Positions 1 to 10,700 of a stretch of DNA of 50,793 nt are shown here, piece after piece. The notes below the pieces were generated by a model. That model was not told the DNA's origin and did no database searches. It saw nothing but the letters and a program-made list of their open reading frames with translations. Numbering within the stretch: the stretch's first letter is position 1; every line of letters starts with the position of its first letter. The DNA is taken from assembly GCF_004801285.1 (NCBI RefSeq), contig NZ_SSNY01000019.1:1-50793 (forward strand), in the 5' to 3' direction. The DNA is from Ollibium composti. GTDB lineage: Bacteria > Pseudomonadota > Alphaproteobacteria > Rhizobiales > Rhizobiaceae. The translations under genes and the position numbers were made by a program.

Positions 1-42
1 GCACAGGCCGCAACGAGCAAGAAGGAGAAAGCCGCCCCTTGA
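1..42 (+). CDS. 3' end of a probable IS21-type helper ATPase (IstB), partial
   Basis: The first 42 bases read as the last 13 codons of a gene entering from the left, with a Lys-rich tail (SKKEKAAP) and a TGA stop. Too little protein is present to identify it alone. The IstB call is inferred from what follows: the duplicated GGGTCA-type repeats that characteristically lie just after istB at the right end of IS21-family elements. Confidence 0.4.
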   Translation, partial: AQAATSKKEKAAP

Positions 43-75
43 CCAAAACCTAAGACCCAAACCATACATGAAGGC

Positions 76-120
76 GGGTCACTTCTCGGCGAAAATCCCG
101 GGTCAGCTCTCAGCGGAAAT
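76..120 (+). repeat. Tandem terminal repeats of an IS21-type element
   Basis: Two 21-bp units start at 76 and 100 (24-bp period). Both begin GGGTCA and end AAAT, with 17 of 21 positions identical. Such repeats are the transposase binding sites at IS21-family ends. Confidence 0.5.
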
Positions 121-125
121 CAACA

Positions 126-726
126 TCCTGCGGTCACACCCGACTCATCGAGGCCAGCGTGGGCGCCCCACAAGCAGACGCGGACAGGTGCCGACCCTGG
201 CTCCATGCTCATCGGTGGAGTTCAATGACACGCCAGCGGCGGCCGGGCCGCAGCAATGTCCCCGTCATTCGTCCAGGCCCTGCCCTTTCGGCGCCGACCG
301 CCGCCGCCCGCGCCCATCCGCTCGCACCGCATCTCGGCCGGCAACGGTCGCGGCCGCCGACCAGGCGGGCATTTTTCCGGCGACGGCGAGGCCTGCCTCC
401 CACCCAAGCGGCCGGCCCGGCTCTGCGCCGCATCGTCCGACGCCCGCTGGCGCAGGTGATGGCGTCTTACGCGCCTCGTCACCGCCAACAGGGTGCGGCC
501 TCTCCCTTCCATGCGCCCCCGCAGGCGGAGCAGGGATTCTAGCGCACACCGCGGGGCGCGGGAAACGGTGAGTGGATCAACCGTCGGGACGATCGTCTGG
601 GCGCTGCTGGGCGCCATGCAGCACGCGCAGGATCCGCACCGCCTCGCCGGTCGCATTCTCACGCATCTCCGATCGAGCAAACCCTCAAACGGAGTGGTGA
701 GCAGACCGGAAGCTTATTGCATTGCG
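126..726. other. 600-bp stretch without an intact gene
   Basis: Very GC-rich DNA with many long open frames on both strands but none resembling a known protein. Apart from a possible ParE tail at 577-672 nothing is recognisable. It lies between the IS21 end and the WYL regulator and looks like decayed sequence. Confidence 0.5.
577..672 (-). pseudogene. C-terminal relic of a RelE/ParE-family toxin
   Basis: On the minus strand a frame reads ...ENATGEAVRILRVLHGAQ... and then stops at 577-579. A hydrophobic strand followed by 'RVLHGA' is the usual C-terminus of ParE/RelE plasmid-stabilisation toxins. The rest of the toxin (about 60 residues) and any antitoxin are missing, and an in-frame stop lies just upstream. 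The identification rests on this short motif. Confidence 0.35.
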
Positions 727-1422
727 CTAGGGAAAGCGGGCGTTCGCCTCGCGCCAACGTTGCCAGCGGAGGCGTAATTCGCCTTGGCGGAGGCCATTGG
801 TTTCGTCGAGCATCTCGGCCTCGACGATCCGGTCGGTGCGGAAATGTCGGAAATTCTGACGCAACTCGCACCATGCGACCAGCAAGCGGCTGGTCTCGGC
901 ATAGCCAAGGATCACCGGCCACACCGTTCGCTGCGTTTCCTCACCAACCTCGGACCGGTAGCGCAGCCGCAGTTTCACACCGTTGCGGATCGCTGATCTG
1001 AGCATCGAAGCATCGACATGTTCATCGGGCTCTCCGATCGTTGGTTTCGCGCCCACGCTCGGCTCGATGATGAAGGGGCGCAGACGCTCGGGGACGACGG
1101 CGGCGATCTTTGCGACCACATCGCGGGCCGCGCTGGAAAGAACCTTGTCGGAACGGCCTGCTACCCATTGCGCTCCGAGCATCACCGCCTCGATCTCATC
1201 GGGTGTCAGCATCAAAGGCGGCATGTCGTAATCGGAGGCGAGCAGATAGCCAAAACCCGCCTCACCCTCGATGGGAACCCTCTGACCTATCAGGTCGGCG
1301 ACGTCGCGGTACACCGTGCGCTTTGATATTTCGAGTTCCTCCGCCAACGCTGCCGCCGTCACCGGTCGGGATGATCGGCGGAGGATTTGTATGATCTGAA
1401 ACAATCGGTCGGCGCGACGCAT
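727..1422 (-). CDS. YafY-type transcriptional regulator, HTH plus WYL domain
   Basis: Protein of 231 aa. The N-terminus (about residues 1-60) is a winged helix of the HTH_11 type (MRRADRLFQIIQILR... with ISKRTVYRDV as the recognition helix). Residues about 130-215 form a WYL-type ligand-sensing domain. The start at MRRADRLF was chosen because homologues begin there; the frame stays open further upstream but would run across the operator dyad. Divergently transcribed from a VOC-family protein 97 bp away, an arrangement common for this regulator type. It probably controls that gene and itself through the dyad at 1435-1460. The ligand is unknown. Confidence 0.85.
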   Translation of the reverse strand: MRRADRLFQIIQILRRSSRPVTAAALAEELEISKRTVYRDVADLIGQRVPIEGEAGFGYLLASDYDMPPLMLTPDEIEAVMLGAQWVAGRSDKVLSSAARDVVAKIAAVVPERLRPFIIEPSVGAKPTIGEPDEHVDASMLRSAIRNGVKLRLRYRSEVGEETQRTVWPVILGYAETSRLLVAWCELRQNFRHFRTDRIVEAEMLDETNGLRQGELRLRWQRWREANARFP

Positions 1423-1434
1423 TGTATTTTGACT

Positions 1435-1460
1435 CCTGTTGCCAGGATGGTGGCAACAGG
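1435..1460. promoter_or_regulatory. Perfect inverted repeat, probable operator of the WYL regulator
   Basis: CCTGTTGCCA, 6-bp spacer GGATGG, then TGGCAACAGG: a perfect 10-bp dyad. It starts 12 bp before the regulator's start codon and lies 60 bp before the divergent VOC gene, a position suited to controlling both. Confidence 0.6.
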
Positions 1461-1519
1461 CTTGGGCGACAAGACCTTTCGCAACGCCGCAGCTTGCGGC
1501 CCATTGAAAGGACAAAGGC

Positions 1520-1918
1520 ATGAAGTTCGCCTCCACACGTCTAATTGCAGCTGACATGAAGGCCATGGTTCTCTTTTATGAGAAGGTGACGGGTCAAAAG
1601 GCGGACTGGCTTGCGCCTATGTTCGCCGAAATCGTCACTCCGACGGCAACGCTTGCTTTTGGCAGCGCCGAGACGGTGGCGCTGTTTAAGGCGGGAAGTG
1701 CTGAGCCCGCCGCCAATCGTACGGCTGTCATCGAATTCCAGGTCGATGACGTAGAAGCCGAGTTCGCGAAATTGAAAGATGACGTGGAAGTGGTGCACGC
1801 GCCGAAGTTGATGCCCTGGGGCAACTGCGCGGCGCAGATCCGCGACCCTGAGGGCACGCTTGTGGGTCTGTATACGCCGGTAACCGACGCGGCAAAGCAG
1901 CGGTTTGGTTCGCGATAG
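1520..1918 (+). CDS. VOC-family (glyoxalase/bleomycin-resistance-like) protein
   Basis: Protein of 132 aa, a single vicinal-oxygen-chelate domain. The N-terminal half opens with the strand-helix 'MKFASTRLIAADMKAMVLFYEKVTG' type pattern, in which a residue pair marks the start of a paired beta-alpha-beta-beta-beta unit. The second half ends with 'RDPEGTLVGLYTP', the typical VOC 'DPdGn.ie.f' ending with the metal-site region. VOC proteins include glyoxalases, ring-cleavage dioxygenases and antibiotic-binding proteins; the substrate cannot be told here. GGACAAAGGC precedes the ATG. Probably controlled by the divergent WYL regulator. Confidence 0.8.
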   Translation: MKFASTRLIAADMKAMVLFYEKVTGQKADWLAPMFAEIVTPTATLAFGSAETVALFKAGSAEPAANRTAVIEFQVDDVEAEFAKLKDDVEVVHAPKLMPWGNCAAQIRDPEGTLVGLYTPVTDAAKQRFGSR

Positions 1919-2390
1919 GGGCCGCGAGAGATTATCACGCACGATGGCTCGGCTCTTACCTTGTCCTGCTTGAGGGCCTTCGGTAAACGATCGCTTCTCG
2001 GATCGCCTGAACGGGCTGTTGAGTGGCCGCGTTGAGGTGGGTTCTGCCAATACACCGATCACGGCGCGCGTCGCGACCCGGAACGGCTCGACATGGGGTT
2101 GGACGGCCTGGCAGGTTTCGGGTGACTATGCCGGGAAAGCTGCCCTTCTTCTGGCTAACGAGCTTCGGCAGCATTGCGCCGCCATTCCGGTCGTCTAACC
2201 AGACTCTGGCTTTGCCTGAAAGCGGACGCTCGAAACGGGCCGAGAAGTGGGTCGGCTTCGTGTACATGTCGGTTATAGAAGCAAACTTGTCCCCGTCCAG
2301 AAGTCGACCTCGCGGTGATCATTCTGGAAGTCGTCATCGCAAAAATGCTGAAATCCGCATAGGAAACCGGAATGACCAACTTGGCGGCGC
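1919..2390. other. 472-bp intergenic stretch, no recognisable gene
   Basis: Lies between two convergent genes (the VOC gene and the NarL-like regulator). Short open frames on both strands show no similarity I can recognise, and no strong hairpin was seen. Confidence 0.5.
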
Positions 2391-3053
2391 TTAGTTGGAA
2401 GTCTTGTTTCGGTCATGTGATTTTCTCCATTCCCGCTCTGCCACCAGCGTTGCTTCGACCCTGTTGCGGACTTTCAGTTTGGCAAGAACGTTCGTGACAT
2501 GAGCCTTAACGGTTCTTTCGGTGATGCCAAGTCGCCGGCCAATCTCGGCATTGCTGAGCCCCGAGGCCAGAAGCCTCAGCGTCCGTTCCTCCCGATCAGT
2601 CAGGGCTGAAAGAAGTGACGGCGCCGGCTTTTCGAGCGAGTTTGCAATCAGCCGCCTGGTGAGATTGGGCGAAACGAATGCATCGCCTTCGAGGGCGCCC
2701 TTCACGGCGCCGATGAGTTCGGCTGCCTTGACCCCCTTAAGCACGTAGCCGATGGCGCCGGCGCCCAATGCTCCCATGACGTGCTCGTCCTTTTCCGATA
2801 CCGTCAGCATCATCACCTTGGGCGCGTTCTTCAATTCAAGGATCGTTCTTGCCGCCTCTATCCCGCCGCCGGGCATATTCACGTCCAGAAGCATGATGTC
2901 CGGCTTCAGCCGAGAAGCGAGTTCACAGGCTTCCTGGCACGAACTTCCTTCGCCCACGACTTTCAAATCCTTGTCAAGTTCGAGTGTCTGGATCACGCCG
3001 GCCCTGAACAGCGGATGGTCGTCGACGACCACAATGGTGGATTGCCTACGCAT
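2391..3053 (-). CDS. NarL/FixJ-type response regulator
   Basis: Protein of 220 aa. Receiver domain at residues 5-120 with acidic pocket D11/D12, phosphoacceptor D57 in LLDVNMPG, T84 and K106. LuxR-type HTH at about 150-205 (LTDREERTLRLLASGLSNAEIG, ITERTVKAHV). All receiver residues needed for phosphorylation are present. The gene overlaps the end of the upstream histidine kinase gene by 8 bp, so the two are one operon and a cognate pair. Divergent from the giant peroxidase gene, which is its most likely target. Confidence 0.9.
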   Translation of the reverse strand: MRRQSTIVVVDDHPLFRAGVIQTLELDKDLKVVGEGSSCQEACELASRLKPDIMLLDVNMPGGGIEAARTILELKNAPKVMMLTVSEKDEHVMGALGAGAIGYVLKGVKAAELIGAVKGALEGDAFVSPNLTRRLIANSLEKPAPSLLSALTDREERTLRLLASGLSNAEIGRRLGITERTVKAHVTNVLAKLKVRNRVEATLVAEREWRKSHDRNKTSN

Positions 3054-4458
3054 TCTTTTCGGCCTCGGCGACGTCGAGTTTCATTTCCACCCTTGTTCCA
3101 CCGTTGGACTTGCTGCTGATCGTCACCGTGCCGCCGAGGCTTTCCACCCTGTCGCGCATTCCGGCAAGACCAAGACCGGCTTCACGGGCAGATTGCCAGC
3201 CCTCCCGCTCACCGCCTTCGTCCTCGACCGAAAGTGTCAGCACCCGGTTCTTTATCTTGCACGAAACGGTCTGACCTCGCCCACCCGCATGCTTGAAGGC
3301 GTTGTTCAGCCCTTCCTGGATAAAGCGGTAGACGCATATCTTGACTGCGTGCGGGAAAGCCTTCTCGGGAAGATCGCAGTCGACGGCGGCTTTGGTACCG
3401 GTGTGCTTCTTGTGAGCGGACACGGCCAAGTCTACGACTTCGCAAAGAGGGAGATCCTCTATTTCCGGTAGCATCAATCCTTTGGAGATCGTCCTGATCT
3501 CACGAATGGCCTCGCTCAGCGCGGTTTCCATCGAGGCGAGGTTTTCCTCACGTTTGGCCGTGGTCCTGGCGCGGCGGATGTGCTCCACCTTCAGCGCGGC
3601 CAGTCCCACCAATTGGGCCGGGCCGTCATGCAGTTCCGCGCCGACATTGCGCAGATATCTGGCGTTCAACTCCGCAAGGCGGCTCGACGCCCTCTGGGCC
3701 CGTTCTTTGAAGACCCTGTTCTGTTCAGAAATCTGCTGTACAGCACGGATGTTGTCTCTCAACTTTTCCTGCTGGGTGGCTATGGTTCTGCTGCCGCGAT
3801 AGACGATGCTGACCAGACTTGCCATCAACAGCAGCGTCAGTGCCGCCGTCACCAGCCACGTCTGCAGCCGGACATGAAACAGCCGTCGCTCGATCGCGCC
3901 GGGATGTTCGTGGATTTCGGCGACTGCCACGATCCGCCCCGAGAGATATTCCCGAACCGGAACGTAGATCTCCAGATACGCCTTGTTGAAGTGACGTATG
4001 GTATGTTCCTCGGCATCGAGGTCGGCATAGCGCGACGCCACCTTGCCGCCCAGCGCCTCAAGAAGGCCCTCGGGAGGCGGGAATTTCTTTCCGATCAACT
4101 CCTTGGTCCTGGAATAGGCGACGAGGCCTCCCGGTTTCCATATCTCCAGGTGGGGGAATCTTCCTTCGAATGCATCGGAATCCAAGAGGCGGTCAAGCGC
4201 GCCGGACGCCTCGGGCGACAGAATATCCGACGTGGCCAGTTCCTGGAGATGCGGAGACAGGAAGCTGTCCATGAAGAGTGCCGTCGAGGTCGCCGTGTTC
4301 TCGACTGTCGCCCTGGTTACTATCCCTGATGTGATGAAGCCCGCCAATGCGGCGGCCAACACCATAACCAGCCCCCCGGACAAGGCAAATTGCCTGGAGA
4401 GACTCCATGGACGATCCTCCGGGCGAGTCGCCCCGCCATGTGGTGCGGACATTGCCAT
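3046..4458 (-). CDS. NarX/DegS-type membrane sensor histidine kinase
   Basis: Protein of about 470 aa from the ATG at 4458; GGGGGA sits just upstream, and an alternative TTG start at 4470 adds four residues. Membrane segments at about 24-48 and 201-221 flank a periplasmic sensor region of about 150 residues. A coiled linker follows, then a HisKA_3 domain with phosphoacceptor H277 in the motif AELHDGPAQLVGL and a HATPase_c domain (N-box QEGLNNAFKHA, G-box GLGLAGMRDR). Kinases with HDGxxQ boxes phosphorylate NarL-type regulators, matching the overlapping downstream gene. The periplasmic signal is unknown. Confidence 0.88.
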   Translation of the reverse strand: MAMSAPHGGATRPEDRPWSLSRQFALSGGLVMVLAAALAGFITSGIVTRATVENTATSTALFMDSFLSPHLQELATSDILSPEASGALDRLLDSDAFEGRFPHLEIWKPGGLVAYSRTKELIGKKFPPPEGLLEALGGKVASRYADLDAEEHTIRHFNKAYLEIYVPVREYLSGRIVAVAEIHEHPGAIERRLFHVRLQTWLVTAALTLLLMASLVSIVYRGSRTIATQQEKLRDNIRAVQQISEQNRVFKERAQRASSRLAELNARYLRNVGAELHDGPAQLVGLAALKVEHIRRARTTAKREENLASMETALSEAIREIRTISKGLMLPEIEDLPLCEVVDLAVSAHKKHTGTKAAVDCDLPEKAFPHAVKICVYRFIQEGLNNAFKHAGGRGQTVSCKIKNRVLTLSVEDEGGEREGWQSAREAGLGLAGMRDRVESLGGTVTISSKSNGGTRVEMKLDVAEAEKNA

Positions 4459-4524
4459 ACCATCCCCCAAGCCGACAATTTAACCCGGCGTGACAAGTCT
4501 GGACATGGCCGAAGGTCCAATCAA

Positions 4525-4546
4525 CACATGTATCAAAGTACATGTG
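4525..4546. promoter_or_regulatory. Perfect 8-bp dyad upstream of the peroxidase gene
   Basis: CACATGTA, spacer TCAAAG, then TACATGTG, in the 258-bp gap between the kinase and peroxidase genes. It starts 67 bp before the kinase ATG on one side and 170 bp before the peroxidase ATG on the other. LuxR/NarL-type regulators bind dyads of this size, so it may be the operator of the adjacent response regulator or of the LuxR-type protein at 17706-18452. Confidence 0.45.
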
Positions 4547-4716
4547 GTCTTTCGATCCATGGTACTGCACGCGCCAAACTTTCTGCCGTCGCAATTCGCC
4601 AAACCTTTGGCAGTTACCGACCAGGCCAGGTTCAGTCACCCTTGCAGGCAATTTAGGCAAACCCTGCCGAAGAACGGCGATGGGGATGTGCACACCAGCG
4701 CAAGGGGAGCAGCGTC

Positions 4717-7700
4717 ATGGTCAATATCGTCAAGCACGATCTCGAATTCATTCTCAAGCAGATCAAGATCGCCGAGCGGCACGCGGCCGGGGAAGACCTT
4801 CACGCGCTGGTCGCGGAGGCAGGTGGCGTCGACCCGAATTCGCCCGCATCGCCGCAGATTCACCTGCTTCCCTACGGGTTGCGTACCGTCGACGGCAGCT
4901 ACAACAACCTGCTGCCGGGGCGCGAGGAATGGGGCGCGGCGGACCAGCAATTCCTGCCGGCGACGGCCCCGTCCTTCCGTGAGGGCAGCGGCACGTTGCC
5001 GCCCGGCTATCCGACCAACAACGACTATGGGGTCCCCGGCAACGTCGTCGACGCCGAACCAAGGCTGATCTCGAACCTCATCGTCGACCAGACGCTCGAC
5101 AATCCGGCCGCCATCGTCGCCGCTCTGGAACATGCCGGCGTGACAGGCCTGGACCAGGCCGTGGCATTGCAGGAGATCCGCGACGCGCACACCATCCTGA
5201 AAAGCCTCAATCCCAACGCCGGACCGGCCTACGCCACGCAGAAGACGATCCTCGACGGGCTGCTCGACCAATACGGCATCCAGATGGACGGCCCGACGAT
5301 CTTCCTGCCCAACGTTTCGCCCGACATCGGCGATTCCGCATCCTTCAGCTCGATCTTCACCCTGTTCGGGCAGTTTTTCGACCACGGCCTCGATCTTGTC
5401 GCCAAGGGCGGCAACGGCACGGTGTTCATGCCGCTTTCGGAGGACGATCCGCTCTACAACCCCGCGAGTCCGCACACCAACTTCATGGTGCTGACGCGCG
5501 CCACCACGGGCGACGGGGCCAGGAACTCAACAACACCATGGGTCGATCAGAACCAGACCTACGGCTCGCACGCCTCCAAGCAGGTATTCATGCGCGAGTA
5601 TGAGGTCGGCGCCGACGGCAAGCCGGTGCCCACCGGCCTCCTGCTGGAAGGTGCAGGCGGCGGTCTTGCCACGTGGGCCGACGTGAAGGCGCAGGCGAGA
5701 GACGTCCTCGGGATCGAACTGACCGACGCCGATGTCGGCAACATCCCGCTGATTGTGGCCGACGAGTACGGCAATTTCATTCCCGGCGCGAACGGTTACC
5801 CCCAGGTCGTAGCCGGCCTCGGGGACGACGGAATTTTCGGGACAGCCGACGATGTGCTCGTCGAAGGAAACCCCGCTGCTCCAGTCAACCCGACCGCCGT
5901 GGGCGCGTTCCGCACGGGGCACGCATTCCTGGACGACATCGCCCACAATGCCGTGCCTGTCATCACGGCAGGCCAGTTGGCGCCGGATTCCGATGGCGAT
6001 GCCGGCAATGCCGTCGCCGTCGACAATCGGGGCCAGAACACCGAATACGATGATGAACTGCTCGACGCGCACTTCATCACCGGCGACGGGCGCGGCAACG
6101 AAAACATCGGGCTGACCACCATCCACCACATCTTCCATGGCGAGCACAACCGCATGGTGGAAGAGACCAAGCGCGTCGCCATCGAAGCGGCCGAAGCCGG
6201 TGACCTCGCATTCCTGAACGAATGGCTGCTGGTCGACGTGGCGGAGGTTCCGGCCGACCTTTCGACGCTGATCTGGGATGGCGAGCGCCTGTTCCAGTCG
6301 GCGCGGTTCGTCACCGAAATGGAATACCAGCACCTCGTGTTCGAGGAATTCGCGCGCAAGATGCAGCCGGACGTCGACGCCTTCCTGTTCGAGCCCGACC
6401 CGGACATCAACCCGGCGATCTTCGCCGAGTTCGCCAATGTCGTCTATCGCTTCGGCCATTCCATGCTGAACGAAACGGTCGATCGTGTCGGTGCCGATGG
6501 CACACAGGACCACATGTCGCTGTTCGACGCGTTCCTCAATCCGATCGCATACGACCAGGACGGCACGATTACCCATGAGGCGGCGGCGGGCGCGATCCTT
6601 CGCGGCATGAGCGCCCAGGTCGGCAACGAGATCGACGAGTTCGTAACCAACACGCTGCGCAACCAGCTTCTCGGCATTCCACTGGACCTTCCCGCGATCA
6701 ACATAGCGCGCGGCCGCGACACCGGCATGCCGACCCTGAACGAAGCGCGCGAGCAGTTCAGGGCGATCGCCGGCGGCGACAGCCAGCTCGACCCCTACAC
6801 GAGCTGGACCGACTTCGCGCTGAACCTCAAGAACCCGGCCTCCATCGTCAACTTCATCGCCGCATACGGAACGCATGAGCTCATCGCTCGCGAAGCCTCG
6901 ATCGAGGGCAAGCGCGCGGCGGCGATGTCGCTCGTTTTCGGCACGACGGAAACCTTCTGGGATCCGATCGCCAGTGCGATGAAGACGATCGCTCCCGCGG
7001 CCGATCGGGGCGATTTCCTGAACGGCACGGGCGCCTATGCCGACGGTCTCGGCGGCCTGAACGGCGTCGACCTGTGGATGGGCGGCCTGGCCGAAAAGAA
7101 GATGGATTTCGGCGGCATGCTAGGCTCCACCTTCTCCTTCATCTTCGAATTGCAGATGGAGAACCTGCAGGACGGCGACCGCTTCTACTACCTGTCGCGC
7201 GTCCAGGGCCTGAACATCCTGTCGGAACTGGAAAGCAACTCGCTCGCCAAGATGGCGCTGCGCAACACCGACCTGGAAGAGACCGGCACGGCTATTCCAG
7301 GCGATATCTTCTCGCGGCCGGATCGCGTGCTCTACATGGATATCGCCAAGCAGATCGCCATGACCGGGCTGGGCGATCCGACGCACGACAATCCCTATCT
7401 CGAGGCCGTTTCCAGGCTGGTCGACCGCCAGGACAGGGACGGTGACGGCGCCACCGACTACATCCGTTACAACGGTGGCGAGCACGTCGTCATCCAGGGA
7501 ACGGACGGCGACGACCATATCGTCACCGGCGAGGGCGACGACACGATATGGGGCGGGGATGGCAACGACCGGCTTGAGGGCGGATACGGCGTCGATCATG
7601 TCCACGGCGGTGCCGGCGACGACATCATCACCAACGCCGGTACCGATATCGGCGCGATGGACTTCCTCCATGGCGAGGAGGGTAACGACGTCATCCATGG

Positions 7701-10700
7701 CGGCAGCGGCCTGTCGCTGGTCTTCGGCAACCAGGGCAACGACTTCCTGATCGCCGGCCCCGACGGCAAGACCGTGATGGGCGGCATCGGCGACGACTTC
7801 ATCATGGGCGGCGACGGCATGGATTTCCTCCTCGGCGAGGCCGGCGACGACTGGATGGAAGGCGGCGGTCGCTTCGACACGCTGGCGGGCGAGAATTCGG
7901 AGTTGATGTTCAACTCCACCATCCAGGGCAATGACGTGCTGAACGGTCAGCAGGGCGACACGGACTACGACGCCGAAGCCGGCGACGACATCATGTTCCA
8001 GGGCGTCGGCATCCAGCGCAGCAACGGCATGTCGGGCTTCGACTGGGCGATCCACAAAGACGATCCGGTGGCCGCGAATTCCGATCTCGGCATCCCGATT
8101 TTCGCCAACCAGGAAGCCTTTATCCTGCGCGACCGCTTCGACCTTGTCGAAGGCCTGTCCGGCTGGAAGCACGACGACGTCCTGACTGGGCGCATCGTTC
8201 CCGTGAACACGCGGGTCGAGGCGACCGGCACGGCCGCGATCCCGGCGCCGGGATCGCCGCTCTACCAGTACTCGAACGCCCTGTTGGAAAAGAACGTCGC
8301 GCTGATCGACGGTCTCGACGACCTGGTCGTGCATTTGCAGCGCTATGTCGAGGTCGGCATGGACGGCAAGGCGGAGACGGTCGTCATGGATACGGCCGAC
8401 GCATCCGACATCCTGCTGGGCGGCGGCGGCAGCGACCGCATCAAAGGTCTGGCCGGCAACGACGTCATCGACGGCGACAAGTGGCTGAACGTCCGCATCC
8501 TCATCACGCATGAAAGCGTTCGCTATACCGCCGACGGCATGACCAAGAAGGTCTATCTCGAGAGCGACATGGTCAACGGTGCGCTGGTCGAGAACGCGGC
8601 TGCGCAGTTCGGCGGCCTGGGACTCGACTCGCTGATGCTGGCTGGCACCCTTAATCCGGGCCAACTCCAGATCGTACGCGAAATCGTCGACGGCAATGCC
8701 GAAGGCGACATCGATACGGCCGTGTTCACCGGAATCCGCGGGAGCTACGGTTTCGGCGTCAATACCGACGGCAGCCTGTATGTCGACAACGCGCCGGCGG
8801 CGAGCGACGACACCGATGTGCTCGGCGACAATATCGAAGGCGTGACGGAAAAGCCGGTCCTCGACGGTCGTGACACTGTGCGCAACATCGAGCGGCTTGA
8901 ATTCACCGATCTCACCATGAACGTCATCGAGGGAACGGCTGCCGGCGAGACGCTGAACGGCGACGAGGCCGGCACCGGGTTGATCCATGACGTCCTGATG
9001 GGCTTCGGGGGCAACGACACGCTGAACGGCGGCGCGGGCGACGACGTGCTGATCGGCGGCAACGGCAACGACACGCTGCGCGGGGGCGCGGGCGACGACA
9101 TCTACGTCTTCGGCCTCGGGGACGGCAACGATCGCATCGAGGAAACCGCCGGCAACGACCGCATCAGCTACGCGCTCGCCGGACAGGCGCTTTCCAGCCT
9201 CAACTTCAGCAGGACAAATGCCAACGACCTGCGGATCGAACTGAACGGCCAGGTTCTGACGGTGGCCGGTCACTTCGCCAATCCGGCGGCGGCCGTCGAG
9301 ACGCTCACCTTCGACGGGGGCAGCTATGGCGGCTACGACCTCTATCTGGCGGACGACGAGGGCGACGAGGTCTTCCGGGGCACCTATGCGCTCAACACGG
9401 GCACCGGCGCCGTCCTCACCGCCGAAGCGGGCGTCAATACTATTCTCGCCGATCTCGGCAGCAACGTCTCCACGACCCTTACCGGCGACACCGGCAACGA
9501 CATGCTGTTCGGCAACGGCGGCGCCGACACGCTGAACGGCGGCGCGGGCGACGACCTGCTCGTCGGCGGCAGCGGCAACGACACTTATGTTGTCGACGAC
9601 CTCGGCGACACGGTGGTGGAACTCGAGAACGGCGGACGCGATACGGTGCAGACGTCGCTCGCGACCTACCTGCTCGACGCCGATGTCGAGAACCTGACCT
9701 CCACCGGCACCGGCGACTTCACCGGCGCCGGCAACGAGCTGGACAACGTCGTGACAGGCGGTGTCGGCAACGACAGCCTTTATGGTGGCGAAGGCGCGGA
9801 CAGGCTCGTCGGCGGCGAAGGCGACGACCTGCTCGACGGCGGCGACGGCGACGACATCCTCAACGGCGGCGACGGTAATGACGCGATCAAGGGCGGTGCC
9901 GGCAACGACACCATCAATGTCGGCGCAGGTTTCAACACCATCGTCTATGACGAAGAAAATTTCGGCGACGATGTGGTGGCGAGCTTCGACGCCAATGCCA
10001 ATGGCGGCGGCCAGGACAAGATCGATCTCAGCGGGCTGGGCATCACCGATGCCGATTTCGCATCGCGGGTTTCGATCAGCTCGGACGGTTCCAATACGCG
10101 GGTTGAGGTCGCTGGAGGCTCGATCACTCTGAGCGGCGTGACCGGAGCCGGTCTGAATGTCATCACCCGCGCCGACTTTGTCCTTGCCGGGGAAACGCAG
10201 GTCAACGGCACGGCAAATGGCGAAACGCTGAATGGCACCTCGGGCGCCGACATCATTCTTGGCCATGGTGGCGACGACACGATCAACGGTCTTGCCGGAA
10301 ACGACGTGATCGACGGTGGCGCCGGCGATGACGTCTCCAACGGTGGCAGCGGCGACGACACCATCCATTGGAACGCCGCGACGGGCGGCTGGGACGTGAT
10401 CGACGGCGGCTCGGAAGGTATCGCCGGCGACACGTTCGTCATCACCGGTGACGACAACTACGAGATCTTCCGCTTCTACCCGGCGGAAGATGCCGAACTC
10501 GTCATCCCCGGACTGGCCCTCAAGGGCACAGCCACCGAAATCGTGGTGACGAGGTCGACGGTCGTGAACGGCGTCGAAGGCGCGCCGCAGGTGATCGCCG
10601 AACTCGCCGAGATCGAGGAGATCGTCGTCAACGGAACGCCCGCCGACGGCGCGGGGGACGCCGGCGGTGACCGCTTCGAACTGATCGGCGACTTTGCCGA

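Larger units (their letters stand above)
1..125 (+). mobile_element. Right end of an IS21-family insertion sequence (partial)
   Basis: A short coding tail is followed by two related 21-bp repeats (76-96 and 100-120) and an end ending in CA near base 125. IS21 elements carry istA-istB and multiple internal terminal repeats of the GGGTCA-type, with TG...CA termini. The body of the element lies outside the window, so family and boundary are inferred from the end structure only. Confidence 0.5.

Noticed and set aside
68..571. Overlapping 127-167-codon plus-strand frames at the left edge
   Set aside because: Pro/Arg/Ala-rich with no fold, and one begins inside the IS21 terminal repeats; judged non-coding.
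4636..6876. Minus-strand frames of 279 and 449 codons opposite the start of the peroxidase
   Set aside because: Antisense shadows without similarity or plausible ribosome-binding sites.
9000..9900. Short regularly spaced DNA repeats that might look like a CRISPR array or minisatellite
   Set aside because: The periodicity of about 27 bp is in frame and encodes GGxGxDxxx nonapeptides of RTX proteins, with no conserved non-coding repeat and spacer pattern.
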